From contig JBAXND010000016.1 of assembly GCA_037133915.1 (NCBI GenBank), positions 22,825-86,824 on the forward strand: a DNA stretch of 64,000 bases. Direction: 5' to 3'. Under the pieces are notes generated by a model. It did no database searches, was not told the origin of the DNA, and was given only the letters and a program-made list of their open reading frames with translations. Positions 38,227-46,942 of this stretch are shown here, in pieces. The translations under genes were made by a program, and so were the position numbers. Within the stretch, counting starts at the first letter, position 1; every line of letters starts with the position of its first letter. The DNA is from Bacteroidota bacterium. GTDB taxonomy: Bacteria > Bacteroidota > Bacteroidia > Bacteroidales > CAIWKO01.

Positions 38227-38541
38227 CAGGTCAGGGATAGCGAACCGGTCCGCGAGGGCAGGGAAATTCGGAGAGATTCTTTGATACGGAGTTAAGAACT
38301 GTCTGCCTCTCAGGAGTACAGAGCCGCAAGGCGAAGGAAAAAAGAGCGCAATAAACAGCGAAGGCAGTGAAAACGAAGATCTGAAGGAAATCGACGGATG
38401 GAACGGATAGGGAAGGCAGACGCAAGGAAGCCGGCCCGTAATCAGGCAAGCAAACAGTAACCTGGCGGTGGATAGAAACCACGGTTATTATTCACTGAAG
38501 CGGGATGCCGGCTGCAAAGTAGGCGTCCCGCTTTGTTTTTT
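38227..38541 (+). ncRNA. Candidate structured non-coding RNA, about 310 nt
   Basis: The 660-bp gap 38014-38673 has no sense gene but holds a complete transcription unit: promoter 38190-38220, purine- and GC-rich body, terminator 38498-38541. Readable pairings: GTCTGCCT 38301-38308 with AGGCAGAC 38414-38421; a tetraloop hairpin GCC-GCAA-GGC 38323-38332; TTCTT/AAGAA near 38277-38298; CAGG 38443-38446 with CCTG 38461-38464; GTGG/CCAC 38468-38482; AGCCGGC 38429-38435 with GCCGGCT 38507-38513. It lacks the signatures I know for RNase P, tmRNA, SRP and 6S RNA. It could also be a long leader of yjbQ, though yjbQ has its own promoter. Confidence 0.6.
38498..38541 (+). terminator. Rho-independent terminator of the RNA unit
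   Basis: Stem AAGCGGGATGCC (38498-38509) with GGCGTCCCGCTT (38522-38533), 12 bp with one G-U pair, followed by TGTTTTTT. The left arm overlaps GCCGGCT, which can instead pair with 38429-38435, so terminator and upstream fold exclude each other. Confidence 0.8.
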
Positions 38542-38624
38542 CATGATGCAGCCTTCCCGGCTTTCTTGCCAATTTCTTGATCTATTAAGATTCTATAACA
38601 AATATTAGAATCTACATTATTCAT

Positions 38625-38654
38625 TTGCCTGTTAATCAAATTATATTAAGTTTG
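38625..38654 (+). promoter_or_regulatory. Promoter of yjbQ
   Basis: TTG (38625-38627), 19-bp spacer, TAAGTTTG (38647-38654), 19 bp before the ATG. Shows that yjbQ can be transcribed independently of the RNA upstream. Confidence 0.6.
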
Positions 38655-38673
38655 TCGTCCCAAATTTTTAAGG

Positions 38674-39087
38674 ATGAAATCTTATCGTAAAGAACTTTGG
38701 TTCAATACCGAAAAAAGATACCAGTTCGTTCACATCACACAACAGGTACAGCAAGCCGTTCGCGAAAGCGGCATCAGTGAAGGCATGTGCCTCGTAAACG
38801 CTATGCACATCACGGCAAGTGTATTTATCAACGATAATGAAGGCGGTCTGCATCAGGACTATCTTGAATGGCTCGAAAAACTGGCACCCTACAGCCGCGA
38901 TGGTTACCACCACAATGTTGGGGAAGATAACGGTGATGCTCATCTCAAACGTCAGATTATGGGCAGGGAAGTGGTGATTGCCATTACCAGCGGTTCCCTG
39001 GACCTTGGGCCCTGGGAAGCCGTATTTTACGGCGAATTTGACGGAAAAAGAAAAAAACGCGTGCTTATCAAGATTATTGGAGAATAG
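38674..39087 (+). CDS. yjbQ: YjbQ family (UPF0047) protein
   Basis: Small cytoplasmic protein of 137 residues. Motifs of the family: [38 protein letters not shown] and [21 protein letters not shown]. The family is annotated as secondary thiamine-phosphate synthase because YjbQ can complement thiE loss; its main function is unsettled. Downstream is the S9 peptidase, 40 bp away, same strand. Confidence 0.9.
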   Translation: MKSYRKELWFNTEKRYQFVHITQQVQQAVRESGISEGMCLVNAMHITASVFINDNEGGLHQDYLEWLEKLAPYSRDGYHHNVGEDNGDAHLKRQIMGREVVIAITSGSLDLGPWEAVFYGEFDGKRKKRVLIKIIGE

Positions 39088-39127
39088 TTTTTGCTTGAAC
39101 ATTGTTTATTAATCAATCATCAAAGCT

Positions 39128-41923
39128 TTGAAAAGAAATATAATTGTTCTGTTCTTACTTATTGTCGCTATACCCGCTGTTAGCTTCTCTCAATCGAACG
39201 GGAAGAAACCACTAGATCACAGTGTTTACCTGAAGTGGAAAACTGTTAAACATGCTATTATTTCAAACGATGGCAAATGGGCGTCGTACGAGATTAATCC
39301 GTTGAAAGGCGATGGCTGGCTGTACTTTGTAAATCTCACAACTTTTGTAAAAGACTCTGTTGCGCGCGGCTGTGACGCGGTTTTCTCGCCTATGGGCAGC
39401 TACGTTACCTTTAAAATAAAACAGCCCGAAGACAGTATCCGCAAACTTAAACTGGCGAAGAAAAAAGACGATGAGTTACCCAAAGATTCGCTGGGCGTTT
39501 ATAAAATGAGCACACGGAATATTGTCCGTTTTGAACGGGTTAAATCTTTCAAAATACCTGAAAAATCAGGCGGTTGGATGGCTTATCAACTTGAAGAAAA
39601 ACTGGAGAAGAAAGATACCGACAAAGCTAAAAAAGCAGACAGTGTTCCTGTTAAAAAGGAAAAGCACTCCAAAAAGAAAAAACAAAGCGGCACCGAACTG
39701 GTGGTGCTGAATCCGATGACCGGTGCATCCGTTACTTTTGAGAATGTTACCGAATATTCATTCTCAGAGAATGGCAGCTTATTGGGTATTATAACTGTCA
39801 AAAAAGATTCGATTGATTCTACTTCGGTCAAAGTGTTTCATACAACCAACAGTCATGCATTAACTCTGTTAAATGCTGCAGGTTCAGCTAAAAGTATCGC
39901 AATCGATACTGCCGGCAAACAACTTACGTTTTTGTTTTCGGCCGATACCGGAAGTGCGAAAGTGTTCAATTTGTATTATTCATCGTCGGCACTCCGGAAA
40001 CTTGTTGATACGCTTTCGCAAGGCATGCCTAAAGGATGGAGCGCAAGCGAGAATCAAAGACCTTCATTTTCTGACGACGGCTCTTTGCTGTATTTTGGTA
40101 CAGCCCCGAAACCCTTGACTGAGCCGAAAGACACACTTCTTGACGATGAAAAAATAAAACTCGATTTATGGGCGTGGACCGATGGTCGCCTACAGTCGCA
40201 GCAGCTCAAAGACCTCGATGCGGATAAAAAGAAATCCTTCACGGCCGTATGGGATTTTACACAGAATAAAATGATTCAGCTGGCCGACGACAGCTTGAGC
40301 AGCATATCGTTGCTCAACAACAATCTGAATGTTGCGCTTGGGTTTAATGGTAAAAAATATGAAAAATTCCAGTCGTGGATAGGGGAGGAAATGCGCGATG
40401 TATATATTGTAGATGTAAAATCGGGGAAGCGTAAACTGGTGCTTGCACAAAAGCAATATGCTGTCAGTATGTCGCCTTTTGGGAAGTACATTATATATTA
40501 TAACGAAGCTGACAGTGCCTGGTATTCATACGCAACTTCCGATGCAACCACCACCTGCCTGACCAAAAATCTGGGCGTTCCTTTTTATGATGAAGATAAT
40601 GATACGCCCGCAAAACCATCACCGTACGGCATTGCCGGCTGGTGCGAAAACGACCGTTATCTGCTGATTTACGACCGATATGATATCTGGAAAGCAGATC
40701 CTTCGGGAAAAGAGAAACCGGTGAATCTTACAGGCAGCTACGGACGGAAAAATAATATTCAGCTGAGAATTGTTAAAACCAACAGCGAGCTGGATTATCT
40801 GGAATCGAATAAGCCGCTGCTGTTGCGAGGATTTGATAAGGTTAACCGTAATACAGGCTTTTTTCAGGGCGGATGGAAACCCGCTTCACCAAAAATAATT
40901 GTTGAAAATGCCTGTTCATATGATTTTACGGTGAAGGCAAAAAATGCCGACAAAGTGATATTCACCATGCAAAATTTCACGATGTATCCCGATTTGTGGG
41001 CATCAAACATGAAATTTGAAAAGCCGGTAAGAATATCCATGGCAAACCCTCAGCAGCAGGAATATCTGTGGGGAAGCGTTGAACTGGTTACATGGAAATC
41101 ATACGACGGCAGCCGGCTCGAAGGATTGCTTTATAAACCCGCAAATTTTGACGCGTCGAAAAAATATCCCGCCATTGTTTATTTTTATGAGAAATATTCC
41201 GACCAGCTCAACAATCACTGGATTCCTTCACCAAGTCGTTCCATCGTAAATCCGGCTTTCTACACAAGCAACGGCTATGTAATTTTCATGCCCGATATTA
41301 CCTATACTACAGGTCAGCCGGGCAAATCAGCCTACGACGATATCATGAGCGGTACCGATTTTATCTGCTCTCTCAGTTTTGTCGATGCCAACAGATTAGG
41401 CATTCAGGGGCAGAGCTGGGGCGGCTATCAGGTTTCATACATGGTAACTCAAACCAGCCGTTACAAAGCAGCAATGTCAGGTGCCGGTGTTTGCGACATG
41501 GTAAGTGCATATGGCGGTATTCGCTGGGAATCGGGTATCAGCAGAATGTGGCAGTATGAAACTGCTCAAAGCAGGATTGGCAAAACGCTGTGGGAAAATC
41601 CTGAATTATACATTAAAAATTCGCCCATCTTCTTTGCCGACAAGGTGCAGACTCCATTGCTGATGATGAACAACGATAACGATGGTGCCGTTCCCTGGCA
41701 ACAGGGCATTGAGTACTTTTCAGCCTTACGCAGGCTTTCAAAACCTGTATGGATGCTGAATTATAACGGCGATGCCCACAACCTCGAAAAATGGCCCAAT
41801 CGGGTTGACCTCAGCATTCGTATGAAAGAATTCTTTGATTTCTACCTCAAAGATGCACCCGAACCCACGTGGATGAAAACCGGAATTCCTGCAATTGATA
41901 AGGGAAAGAAACTGAATTATTAA
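39128..41923 (+). CDS. S9 family (prolyl oligopeptidase-type) exported peptidase
   Basis: Secreted serine peptidase of 931 residues: signal peptide (AVSFSQ), N-terminal beta-propeller with repeated DDG/SPFGKYIIYY segments (about 40-650), C-terminal alpha/beta-hydrolase (about 680-915) with nucleophile Ser763 in GQSWGGYQ, an acidic residue in NNDNDGAVPW (about 850-852) and His884 in GDAHNLEKW. The propeller carries a Lys-rich insertion (about 165-185) not usual in the family. The start is TTG at 39128; no ATG occurs upstream in frame and the TTG gives an intact signal peptide. Likely degrades oligopeptides at the envelope. Confidence 0.88.
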   Translation: MKRNIIVLFLLIVAIPAVSFSQSNGKKPLDHSVYLKWKTVKHAIISNDGKWASYEINPLKGDGWLYFVNLTTFVKDSVARGCDAVFSPMGSYVTFKIKQPEDSIRKLKLAKKKDDELPKDSLGVYKMSTRNIVRFERVKSFKIPEKSGGWMAYQLEEKLEKKDTDKAKKADSVPVKKEKHSKKKKQSGTELVVLNPMTGASVTFENVTEYSFSENGSLLGIITVKKDSIDSTSVKVFHTTNSHALTLLNAAGSAKSIAIDTAGKQLTFLFSADTGSAKVFNLYYSSSALRKLVDTLSQGMPKGWSASENQRPSFSDDGSLLYFGTAPKPLTEPKDTLLDDEKIKLDLWAWTDGRLQSQQLKDLDADKKKSFTAVWDFTQNKMIQLADDSLSSISLLNNNLNVALGFNGKKYEKFQSWIGEEMRDVYIVDVKSGKRKLVLAQKQYAVSMSPFGKYIIYYNEADSAWYSYATSDATTTCLTKNLGVPFYDEDNDTPAKPSPYGIAGWCENDRYLLIYDRYDIWKADPSGKEKPVNLTGSYGRKNNIQLRIVKTNSELDYLESNKPLLLRGFDKVNRNTGFFQGGWKPASPKIIVENACSYDFTVKAKNADKVIFTMQNFTMYPDLWASNMKFEKPVRISMANPQQQEYLWGSVELVTWKSYDGSRLEGLLYKPANFDASKKYPAIVYFYEKYSDQLNNHWIPSPSRSIVNPAFYTSNGYVIFMPDITYTTGQPGKSAYDDIMSGTDFICSLSFVDANRLGIQGQSWGGYQVSYMVTQTSRYKAAMSGAGVCDMVSAYGGIRWESGISRMWQYETAQSRIGKTLWENPELYIKNSPIFFADKVQTPLLMMNNDNDGAVPWQQGIEYFSALRRLSKPVWMLNYNGDAHNLEKWPNRVDLSIRMKEFFDFYLKDAPEPTWMKTGIPAIDKGKKLNY

Positions 41924-42002
41924 TTGGACGATGGTATCTGCTGATTTATACAGAAAATAATATCAGACTTCTGTTTATCCCGTCATTAGCCGATTGCAGA
42001 GC

Positions 42003-42030
42003 GTAATACTTTTTTGCAAAAAAGTGTTAC
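42003..42030. repeat. 28-bp near-perfect palindrome
   Basis: Symmetric about TGCA with arms GTAATACTTTTTT and its complement, one mismatched pair. It lies 80 bp past the S9 peptidase stop and may act as a terminator hairpin. It shares the pattern TTAC..CTTTT-core-AAAAG..GTAA with the palindrome at 5281-5302. Confidence 0.6.
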
Positions 42031-42048
42031 GATTTTGAAATCATTTTT

Positions 42049-42082
42049 CGGGTTAACCCGGAGCAATTTTATTTTATTTTTG
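42049..42082 (+). promoter_or_regulatory. -7 box and 12-bp palindrome upstream of PAS protein
   Basis: CGGGTTAACCCG (42049-42060) is a perfect palindrome at the place of the -33 region of a -7 box TATTTTTG (42075-42082), 27 bp before the ATG. It may be an operator; no regulator is adjacent. Confidence 0.45.
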
Positions 42083-42109
42083 CAGGATTAATTTCATTAT
42101 AAAAAAGCT

Positions 42110-42448
42110 ATGAATACTGATTTTTTTAAAGAATTTCAGGGTGCGGTGACCATTTGTGACGAAACCGCTATTATTCTTTACATGAATGAAAAGTCAATCA
42201 AGACTTTTGAAAGCTATGGCGGAGCTGCTCTGATTGGTAAAAGTCTGTTCGACTGCCATGGCGAGGAATCGCGTAACAAGCTCATGGAACTGCTTCTCGA
42301 AAAGAAAACCAATGTGTATACCATTGAAAAAAATGGTGTGAAGAAAATGATTTATCAGGCGCCCTGGTATCAGGATGGCAACTGCATGGGACTCGTAGAG
42401 CTGTCGCTTGAGCTGCCCGCTGAAATGCCCCATTTTGTGAGAAAATAA
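42110..42448 (+). CDS. Stand-alone PAS domain protein
   Basis: Small cytoplasmic protein of 112 residues made of one PAS fold: AVTICDETAIILYMNEKSIKTF, GGAALIGKSLFDCHGEE and a C-terminal sheet with WYQDGNCMGLVEL. No output domain is fused, so it presumably senses a small ligand or cofactor and signals by interaction. It is convergent with the T9SS cargo gene, whose end is 9 bp away. Confidence 0.75.
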   Translation: MNTDFFKEFQGAVTICDETAIILYMNEKSIKTFESYGGAALIGKSLFDCHGEESRNKLMELLLEKKTNVYTIEKNGVKKMIYQAPWYQDGNCMGLVELSLELPAEMPHFVRK

Positions 42449-42456
42449 ATCGCGTA

Positions 42457-44994
42457 CTATCTGATGATATTGATTTTCCGGACAACGGTATCATCACCGG
42501 ATTTTATCCTTACAAAATAACTTCCCTGTGACAATCCATGAACATCCACAGTCCGGCGGTTTGTAAGAACAGTCCCCGGTTCAATATTTCTGACCATACG
42601 GCCGGTAACATCAAATATCGTGATGCTTACTGATGACAAAGTTTTTAATGAAATATTTATTGTAAGTTCATCCGTTGCAGGATTGGGAAAAACTTCCACT
42701 GCATCGTGCAGCGCACCTTCGCTGATGGCTGCATAACTATTCAATGGCGCTTCCCAAATACCCCGACCATAGGTAGCTGCCCGTATCCTGTTTGTTGCAT
42801 AGTTAATCTCAAGTTCGCGCACAGGAACGTTTGGCAGATTCGTCATAAACGGAACCCAAAGTGCCATGGTTGAATCTCTGTAAAAGATACCTACTTCTGT
42901 GCCCACATACAAAGCATCGTGCGCATTTTTCTGGTAAGCAATGCAATTAACGCCCAAGTCTGTCAGGTTGCTGCTTATATCCGTAAATGAATGGGCGCCG
43001 TCGTGCGAATAAAATATTTTATCGCCATACCACGAAGACGTGGCAAGCCACACACGCAATGGATTCAAGGGATCAACGTCGATGTAGTTGATATACTGAT
43101 TCCCGTCGGGAACGATGCTATCCCACGTTGTTCCTCCGTTTGCTGAATAATAGAGCGTGTTGCTGCTGGACGCGTAAATATAGTTATTGTTGGAAGCGGC
43201 TACAGACAGTGCATCGAGGTTGCTTCCTCCGGTCAGATTGGTTGAAATATTTTGCCACACGTAAGCACCGTCGGTGGTTTTGTAAACGTCTTTGTATCCG
43301 GCAAATAGTGTGAGATGGTCTATGGCATCCATCACGTAAGGTGTTACCCAGCCACCTGAAATGCTGTCGTTGGGGCGTGCATCCATAAAATTAACGCCGC
43401 CATCTTCAGATTTTACGATTCCTCCCATTTGAGACGAAGTGAAAATAACATTGGAATCCTGATAATCAACAATCGCTTCCATACCATCGGCACCATAAAC
43501 ATGCCACCAGTTACCGTTACGGTATAAATTGGAACCGATATCCTGAGCGCCTGCCGCAATAAGGTCAGGTGCATTTTCTGAACTTCCCATGCGGTAAAAC
43601 TGGCTGATGCCGAGGCCCGCACTCAGGTCGCTCCAGCTGGTACCATGGTCGCCGGTTAAAAAGATGCCGCCATCACTGCCTGCATATAAACTGTCGCCAT
43701 AAAAATTCAGCGAATGAATGTCGCAATGAATGTATGTGTAAGGACTTCCGGTGTACCACATGGTATTTACGGTAAACGATGCGCCTCCGTCAATCGATTT
43801 CCATACATTGATGCCGCCTACAAAAACTTCGTTTGCATTGTTAGGCGCAACGGCAATTGCGAGGTCATACCACGCCTGTCCCGAACCATCGCTGCCATCT
43901 TCCGCATAACCAAGGATGTTGGGCGAATTGGCGCGTTGCGTAAAACTTAATCCGCCGTCGGTTGAACGGTACACAGCACCAAAAGTATTGTCGGGCCTTG
44001 ATGATACAACATAAATGTACATTGGGTTGGCAATGGTAACATCAAATTCAAGACGCGCGGTATCATTGGGCAAGTCAGTGGTATTACGCGTGAAGTTGTT
44101 GCCTGCATCGGTTGAACGGATAAAATAAGATCCGCTTCCGTAAAGCACGCTTGTGTCGTTGGGCCTGTACTTCAGGTCTTTTACTTCGCTCTGATTATAC
44201 GAGAGCTGCCAGGTATTTCCACCATTTATACTTTTGTAAACCCCGTCAGAAGTTGCTGCGAACATCGTATTCGGATTAATGGGGTTGATGAGAATTTTGT
44301 TGACATTCATGTAATCGGGCGCAAAAGACAATCCTGTTGTATTCCAGGTAAGCCCGCCATCGGTCGATTTGTAAAGCCCGGTACCTTTGGTATCCCACGC
44401 ATCGCGGTCGCCGGTGCCAATAAATATCGTGTTATGATTATTTGGATGAATGGCAACTGCAGAAGTACCGAGTGTAGGCATTTCATCATAATAGGTGTTC
44501 CAGTTTAACCCTCCGTTGTTGCTGATCCATATCCCACCCGAAGGAGCTGCTACATAAATCCTGTTTCTGTCGGAAACATCTACGGTAATCGCGTTCAAAC
44601 GGCCGTTTCCGGGATTGTACCCGCTGTATCCCAGCTGCCATGATGTCAAGCCCAGCGGCGTCCAGCTTCCGCCTGCTTTGGTTTGAATACCTGATTTGGA
44701 ATAGTTTTCCATGAATTTCAGATATTCTTTGCGGTATTTATCGGGTGCGGGAAGCTGTCCCGTGGGATAAACCTTCGGAGTCATTACATATTCCCACCTT
44801 TTAAAAGGTTTATATCCTTTCCCACGCACATAGGGGCGATTACCCCACCATGCGTTAAATGAGTTCCGGATGTCATAAAAATCAGCCGATTGTTTGCTCT
44901 TTTGCAGATATGGCGCCTGCATCCAGGGTTGTGCATTTGATTTTGCAAGCATCAAACAGAGTGAAAAAGAGAGAAAGAAGAGCCATTTTTTCAT
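42457..44994 (-). CDS. T9SS-secreted beta-propeller protein (BNR/sortilin-like repeats), type A sorting domain
   Basis: Secreted protein of 845 residues. Signal peptide 1-21 (KSNAQ), then multiple BNR/Asp-box repeats of the form STDGGLTWNTTG, SINGGNTWQLS, SIDGGASFT, SANGGTTWDS (about 110-740), i.e. one or two seven-bladed propellers as in VPS10/sortilin-like or sialidase-like proteins. The C-terminal type A sorting domain (about 765-845) starts VEVFPNPATDELTINIS and ends VVRKINIIR. No catalytic glycosidase residues can be asserted. Probably a surface or extracellular binding protein. Confidence 0.88.
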   Translation of the reverse strand: MKKWLFFLSFSLCLMLAKSNAQPWMQAPYLQKSKQSADFYDIRNSFNAWWGNRPYVRGKGYKPFKRWEYVMTPKVYPTGQLPAPDKYRKEYLKFMENYSKSGIQTKAGGSWTPLGLTSWQLGYSGYNPGNGRLNAITVDVSDRNRIYVAAPSGGIWISNNGGLNWNTYYDEMPTLGTSAVAIHPNNHNTIFIGTGDRDAWDTKGTGLYKSTDGGLTWNTTGLSFAPDYMNVNKILINPINPNTMFAATSDGVYKSINGGNTWQLSYNQSEVKDLKYRPNDTSVLYGSGSYFIRSTDAGNNFTRNTTDLPNDTARLEFDVTIANPMYIYVVSSRPDNTFGAVYRSTDGGLSFTQRANSPNILGYAEDGSDGSGQAWYDLAIAVAPNNANEVFVGGINVWKSIDGGASFTVNTMWYTGSPYTYIHCDIHSLNFYGDSLYAGSDGGIFLTGDHGTSWSDLSAGLGISQFYRMGSSENAPDLIAAGAQDIGSNLYRNGNWWHVYGADGMEAIVDYQDSNVIFTSSQMGGIVKSEDGGVNFMDARPNDSISGGWVTPYVMDAIDHLTLFAGYKDVYKTTDGAYVWQNISTNLTGGSNLDALSVAASNNNYIYASSSNTLYYSANGGTTWDSIVPDGNQYINYIDVDPLNPLRVWLATSSWYGDKIFYSHDGAHSFTDISSNLTDLGVNCIAYQKNAHDALYVGTEVGIFYRDSTMALWVPFMTNLPNVPVRELEINYATNRIRAATYGRGIWEAPLNSYAAISEGALHDAVEVFPNPATDELTINISLKTLSSVSITIFDVTGRMVRNIEPGTVLTNRRTVDVHGLSQGSYFVRIKSGDDTVVRKINIIR

Positions 44995-45053
44995 AGGGTG
45001 TTTTTTTACATTTTGTTATTGGTAAAATTACTAAAATAAAAATTCAACGAGCC

Positions 45054-45083
45054 TTTGTCCTAATTATTTATTACATATTTTTG
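45054..45083 (+). promoter_or_regulatory. Promoter of the aconitase-like gene
   Basis: TTTG (45054-45057), 18-bp spacer, TATTTTTG (45076-45083), 45 bp upstream of the ATG. Confidence 0.6.
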
Positions 45084-45128
45084 TTACCGCAAATTAAGCA
45101 GAATATACATTAAAAAATCATATCTATT

Positions 45129-46904
45129 ATGGCAGGAAAAACCTATGCAGAAAAGATTCTCGGTGCCGACAAAGGCAGCATCGTATTCCGTAAACCGCAC
45201 ATTGTTTTATCGCATGATAATTCATCAAGCATCCATGCAACATTTGCAAAGATGGGCGGCGAAAAAGTGGCGGATCCCGACCAGATTCTCATCATACTTG
45301 ATCATAACGCACCTCCCACAAATGCAAAGCTTGCCAACGATTATCAGAAGATTCGTGACATCGTGAAAAAGCAGGGTATCAAAAAATTCCATGATGTTGG
45401 AAAAGGAATTTGCCATCAGCTGATGTCGCTGTATGCGCGTCCTGATATGATTGTGGTGGGCAGCGACAGCCACACCTGTACTGCCGGAGCATTCAACGCT
45501 TTTGCTGCCGGCATTGACCGTACCGAAACTGCCGGATTGTGGAAACAGGGCGAAACCTGGTTCCGCGTTCCCGATTCCGTAAAAATTACCCTTAACGGGA
45601 AACTCGATAAGGGCGTGGCTGCCAAAGACCTTGCACTATGGATTATCGGAATGATTGGTTCCGACGGTGCCGATTATATGTCAATCGAATATCATGGTGA
45701 AGGTGTGAAAACACTGTCTATTGCCGACCGCATGACCATTGCCAATCTGGCTTCCGAAATGGGCGCCAAGAATGCCGTTTTTCCATCGGATACAGTGCTG
45801 CATGAATTCATAGGAGCTGCAACACCCGGCACATGGGCCGATTCTGATGCCGTTTATCTGAAAGAATATACAATTGACCTCGGAAACATATTTCCGGTAG
45901 TTGCCGCACCTCATCATGTTGACAATGTAAAAGCGGTAAGCGAAGTTCAGGGCACGAAATTACAGCAGGCACTCATTGGAACCTGCACCAATGGCCGTAT
46001 TGAAGATATCAGAGTGGCGACTGAAATTCTTAAAGGCAAACAGATTCCTGAAGGTTTTCAGCTGTTAATCATTCCTGCTTCTCAGGATATTTACATGAAA
46101 GCTATTGAAGAAGGTCTGGTAACGGAACTGCTGAAATCGGGTGCGAATTTTTTATCGCCCTCTTGCGGACCGTGTCTGGGAACCGGACAGGGCATTCCGG
46201 CCGACAATGCGAATGTAATATCAACAGCCAACCGTAATTTCCTCGGCCGAATGGGCAACGAAAAGGCAAATATTTATCTTGCTTCTCCGGCAACAGTAGC
46301 GCATTCGGCGCTTAAAGGAGAAATCACCGACCCTCGGGGAATTGTGGCAACAGATGTATTCCCGTACAAAGCAAAACAAGGTCATACCGTTCAGATAAAA
46401 CAGGGTGAAGACCGCTTTGCAAAAGGCGTGTGGAACTACGCTGATATCGATGACATGAATACGGACCAGATGTTTGCCGGAAACCTTACTTATAATGTAA
46501 ACAGCAACGAAGCGGAAAAAATAATGCCGCATCTGTTCAAAGGATTTGACGACAGTTTTGCAGAGCGTGTTCAAAACGGAGATATTCTTGTTACCGGTGC
46601 TAACTTCGGATGCGGCAGCTCACGCGAGCATCCTTCGGTTGGGTTGGCATTTGCCGGTGTTAAAGCCGTTATCGTAAAATCTGTAAACCGCATTTTCTAC
46701 CGTTCATCGGTGAATCAGGGATTGCCGATACTCGTGGTGCCAGAAGCGGTTCAGAACTTTAAACAAGGCGACAGCGTTGAAATAGATTTTGCGAAAGGTA
46801 TCATCAATATTTCCGGAACGGCATACACATTTGCGCCTCTGCCCGAAAAACTCATGGCTATTTTTGAAGCAAAAGGGCTTGTCAATTTTGTGAAAGGAAA
46901 ATAG
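45129..46904 (+). CDS. Aconitase / 3-isopropylmalate dehydratase-like enzyme, large and small subunits fused
   Basis: Cytoplasmic [4Fe-4S] hydro-lyase of 591 residues. The large-subunit part (1-420) has HDNSSS, VGSDSHTCTAGAF and cluster ligands Cys286 (IGTCTNG), Cys346 and Cys349 (PSCGPCLGTGQG). The swivel/small-subunit part (about 435-590) has DIDDMNTDQMFAGNLTY and FGCGSSREHPSVGLAFAGVK. In most bacteria the IPM dehydratase halves are separate LeuC and LeuD, and aconitases are much longer. Short single-chain forms are known from homoaconitase/methylmalate-type enzymes. No leucine or lysine pathway gene is adjacent, so the substrate is open. Confidence 0.85.
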   Translation: MAGKTYAEKILGADKGSIVFRKPHIVLSHDNSSSIHATFAKMGGEKVADPDQILIILDHNAPPTNAKLANDYQKIRDIVKKQGIKKFHDVGKGICHQLMSLYARPDMIVVGSDSHTCTAGAFNAFAAGIDRTETAGLWKQGETWFRVPDSVKITLNGKLDKGVAAKDLALWIIGMIGSDGADYMSIEYHGEGVKTLSIADRMTIANLASEMGAKNAVFPSDTVLHEFIGAATPGTWADSDAVYLKEYTIDLGNIFPVVAAPHHVDNVKAVSEVQGTKLQQALIGTCTNGRIEDIRVATEILKGKQIPEGFQLLIIPASQDIYMKAIEEGLVTELLKSGANFLSPSCGPCLGTGQGIPADNANVISTANRNFLGRMGNEKANIYLASPATVAHSALKGEITDPRGIVATDVFPYKAKQGHTVQIKQGEDRFAKGVWNYADIDDMNTDQMFAGNLTYNVNSNEAEKIMPHLFKGFDDSFAERVQNGDILVTGANFGCGSSREHPSVGLAFAGVKAVIVKSVNRIFYRSSVNQGLPILVVPEAVQNFKQGDSVEIDFAKGIINISGTAYTFAPLPEKLMAIFEAKGLVNFVKGK

Positions 46905-46942
46905 TTATTCCTTCACGAAAGTCAACAAGCAAAATGATTTTG

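Noticed and set aside
38231..38482. 83-codon minus-strand frame opposite the RNA candidate
   Set aside because: Promoter and terminator lie on the plus strand; the peptide shows no domain. Open frame is explained by high GC.
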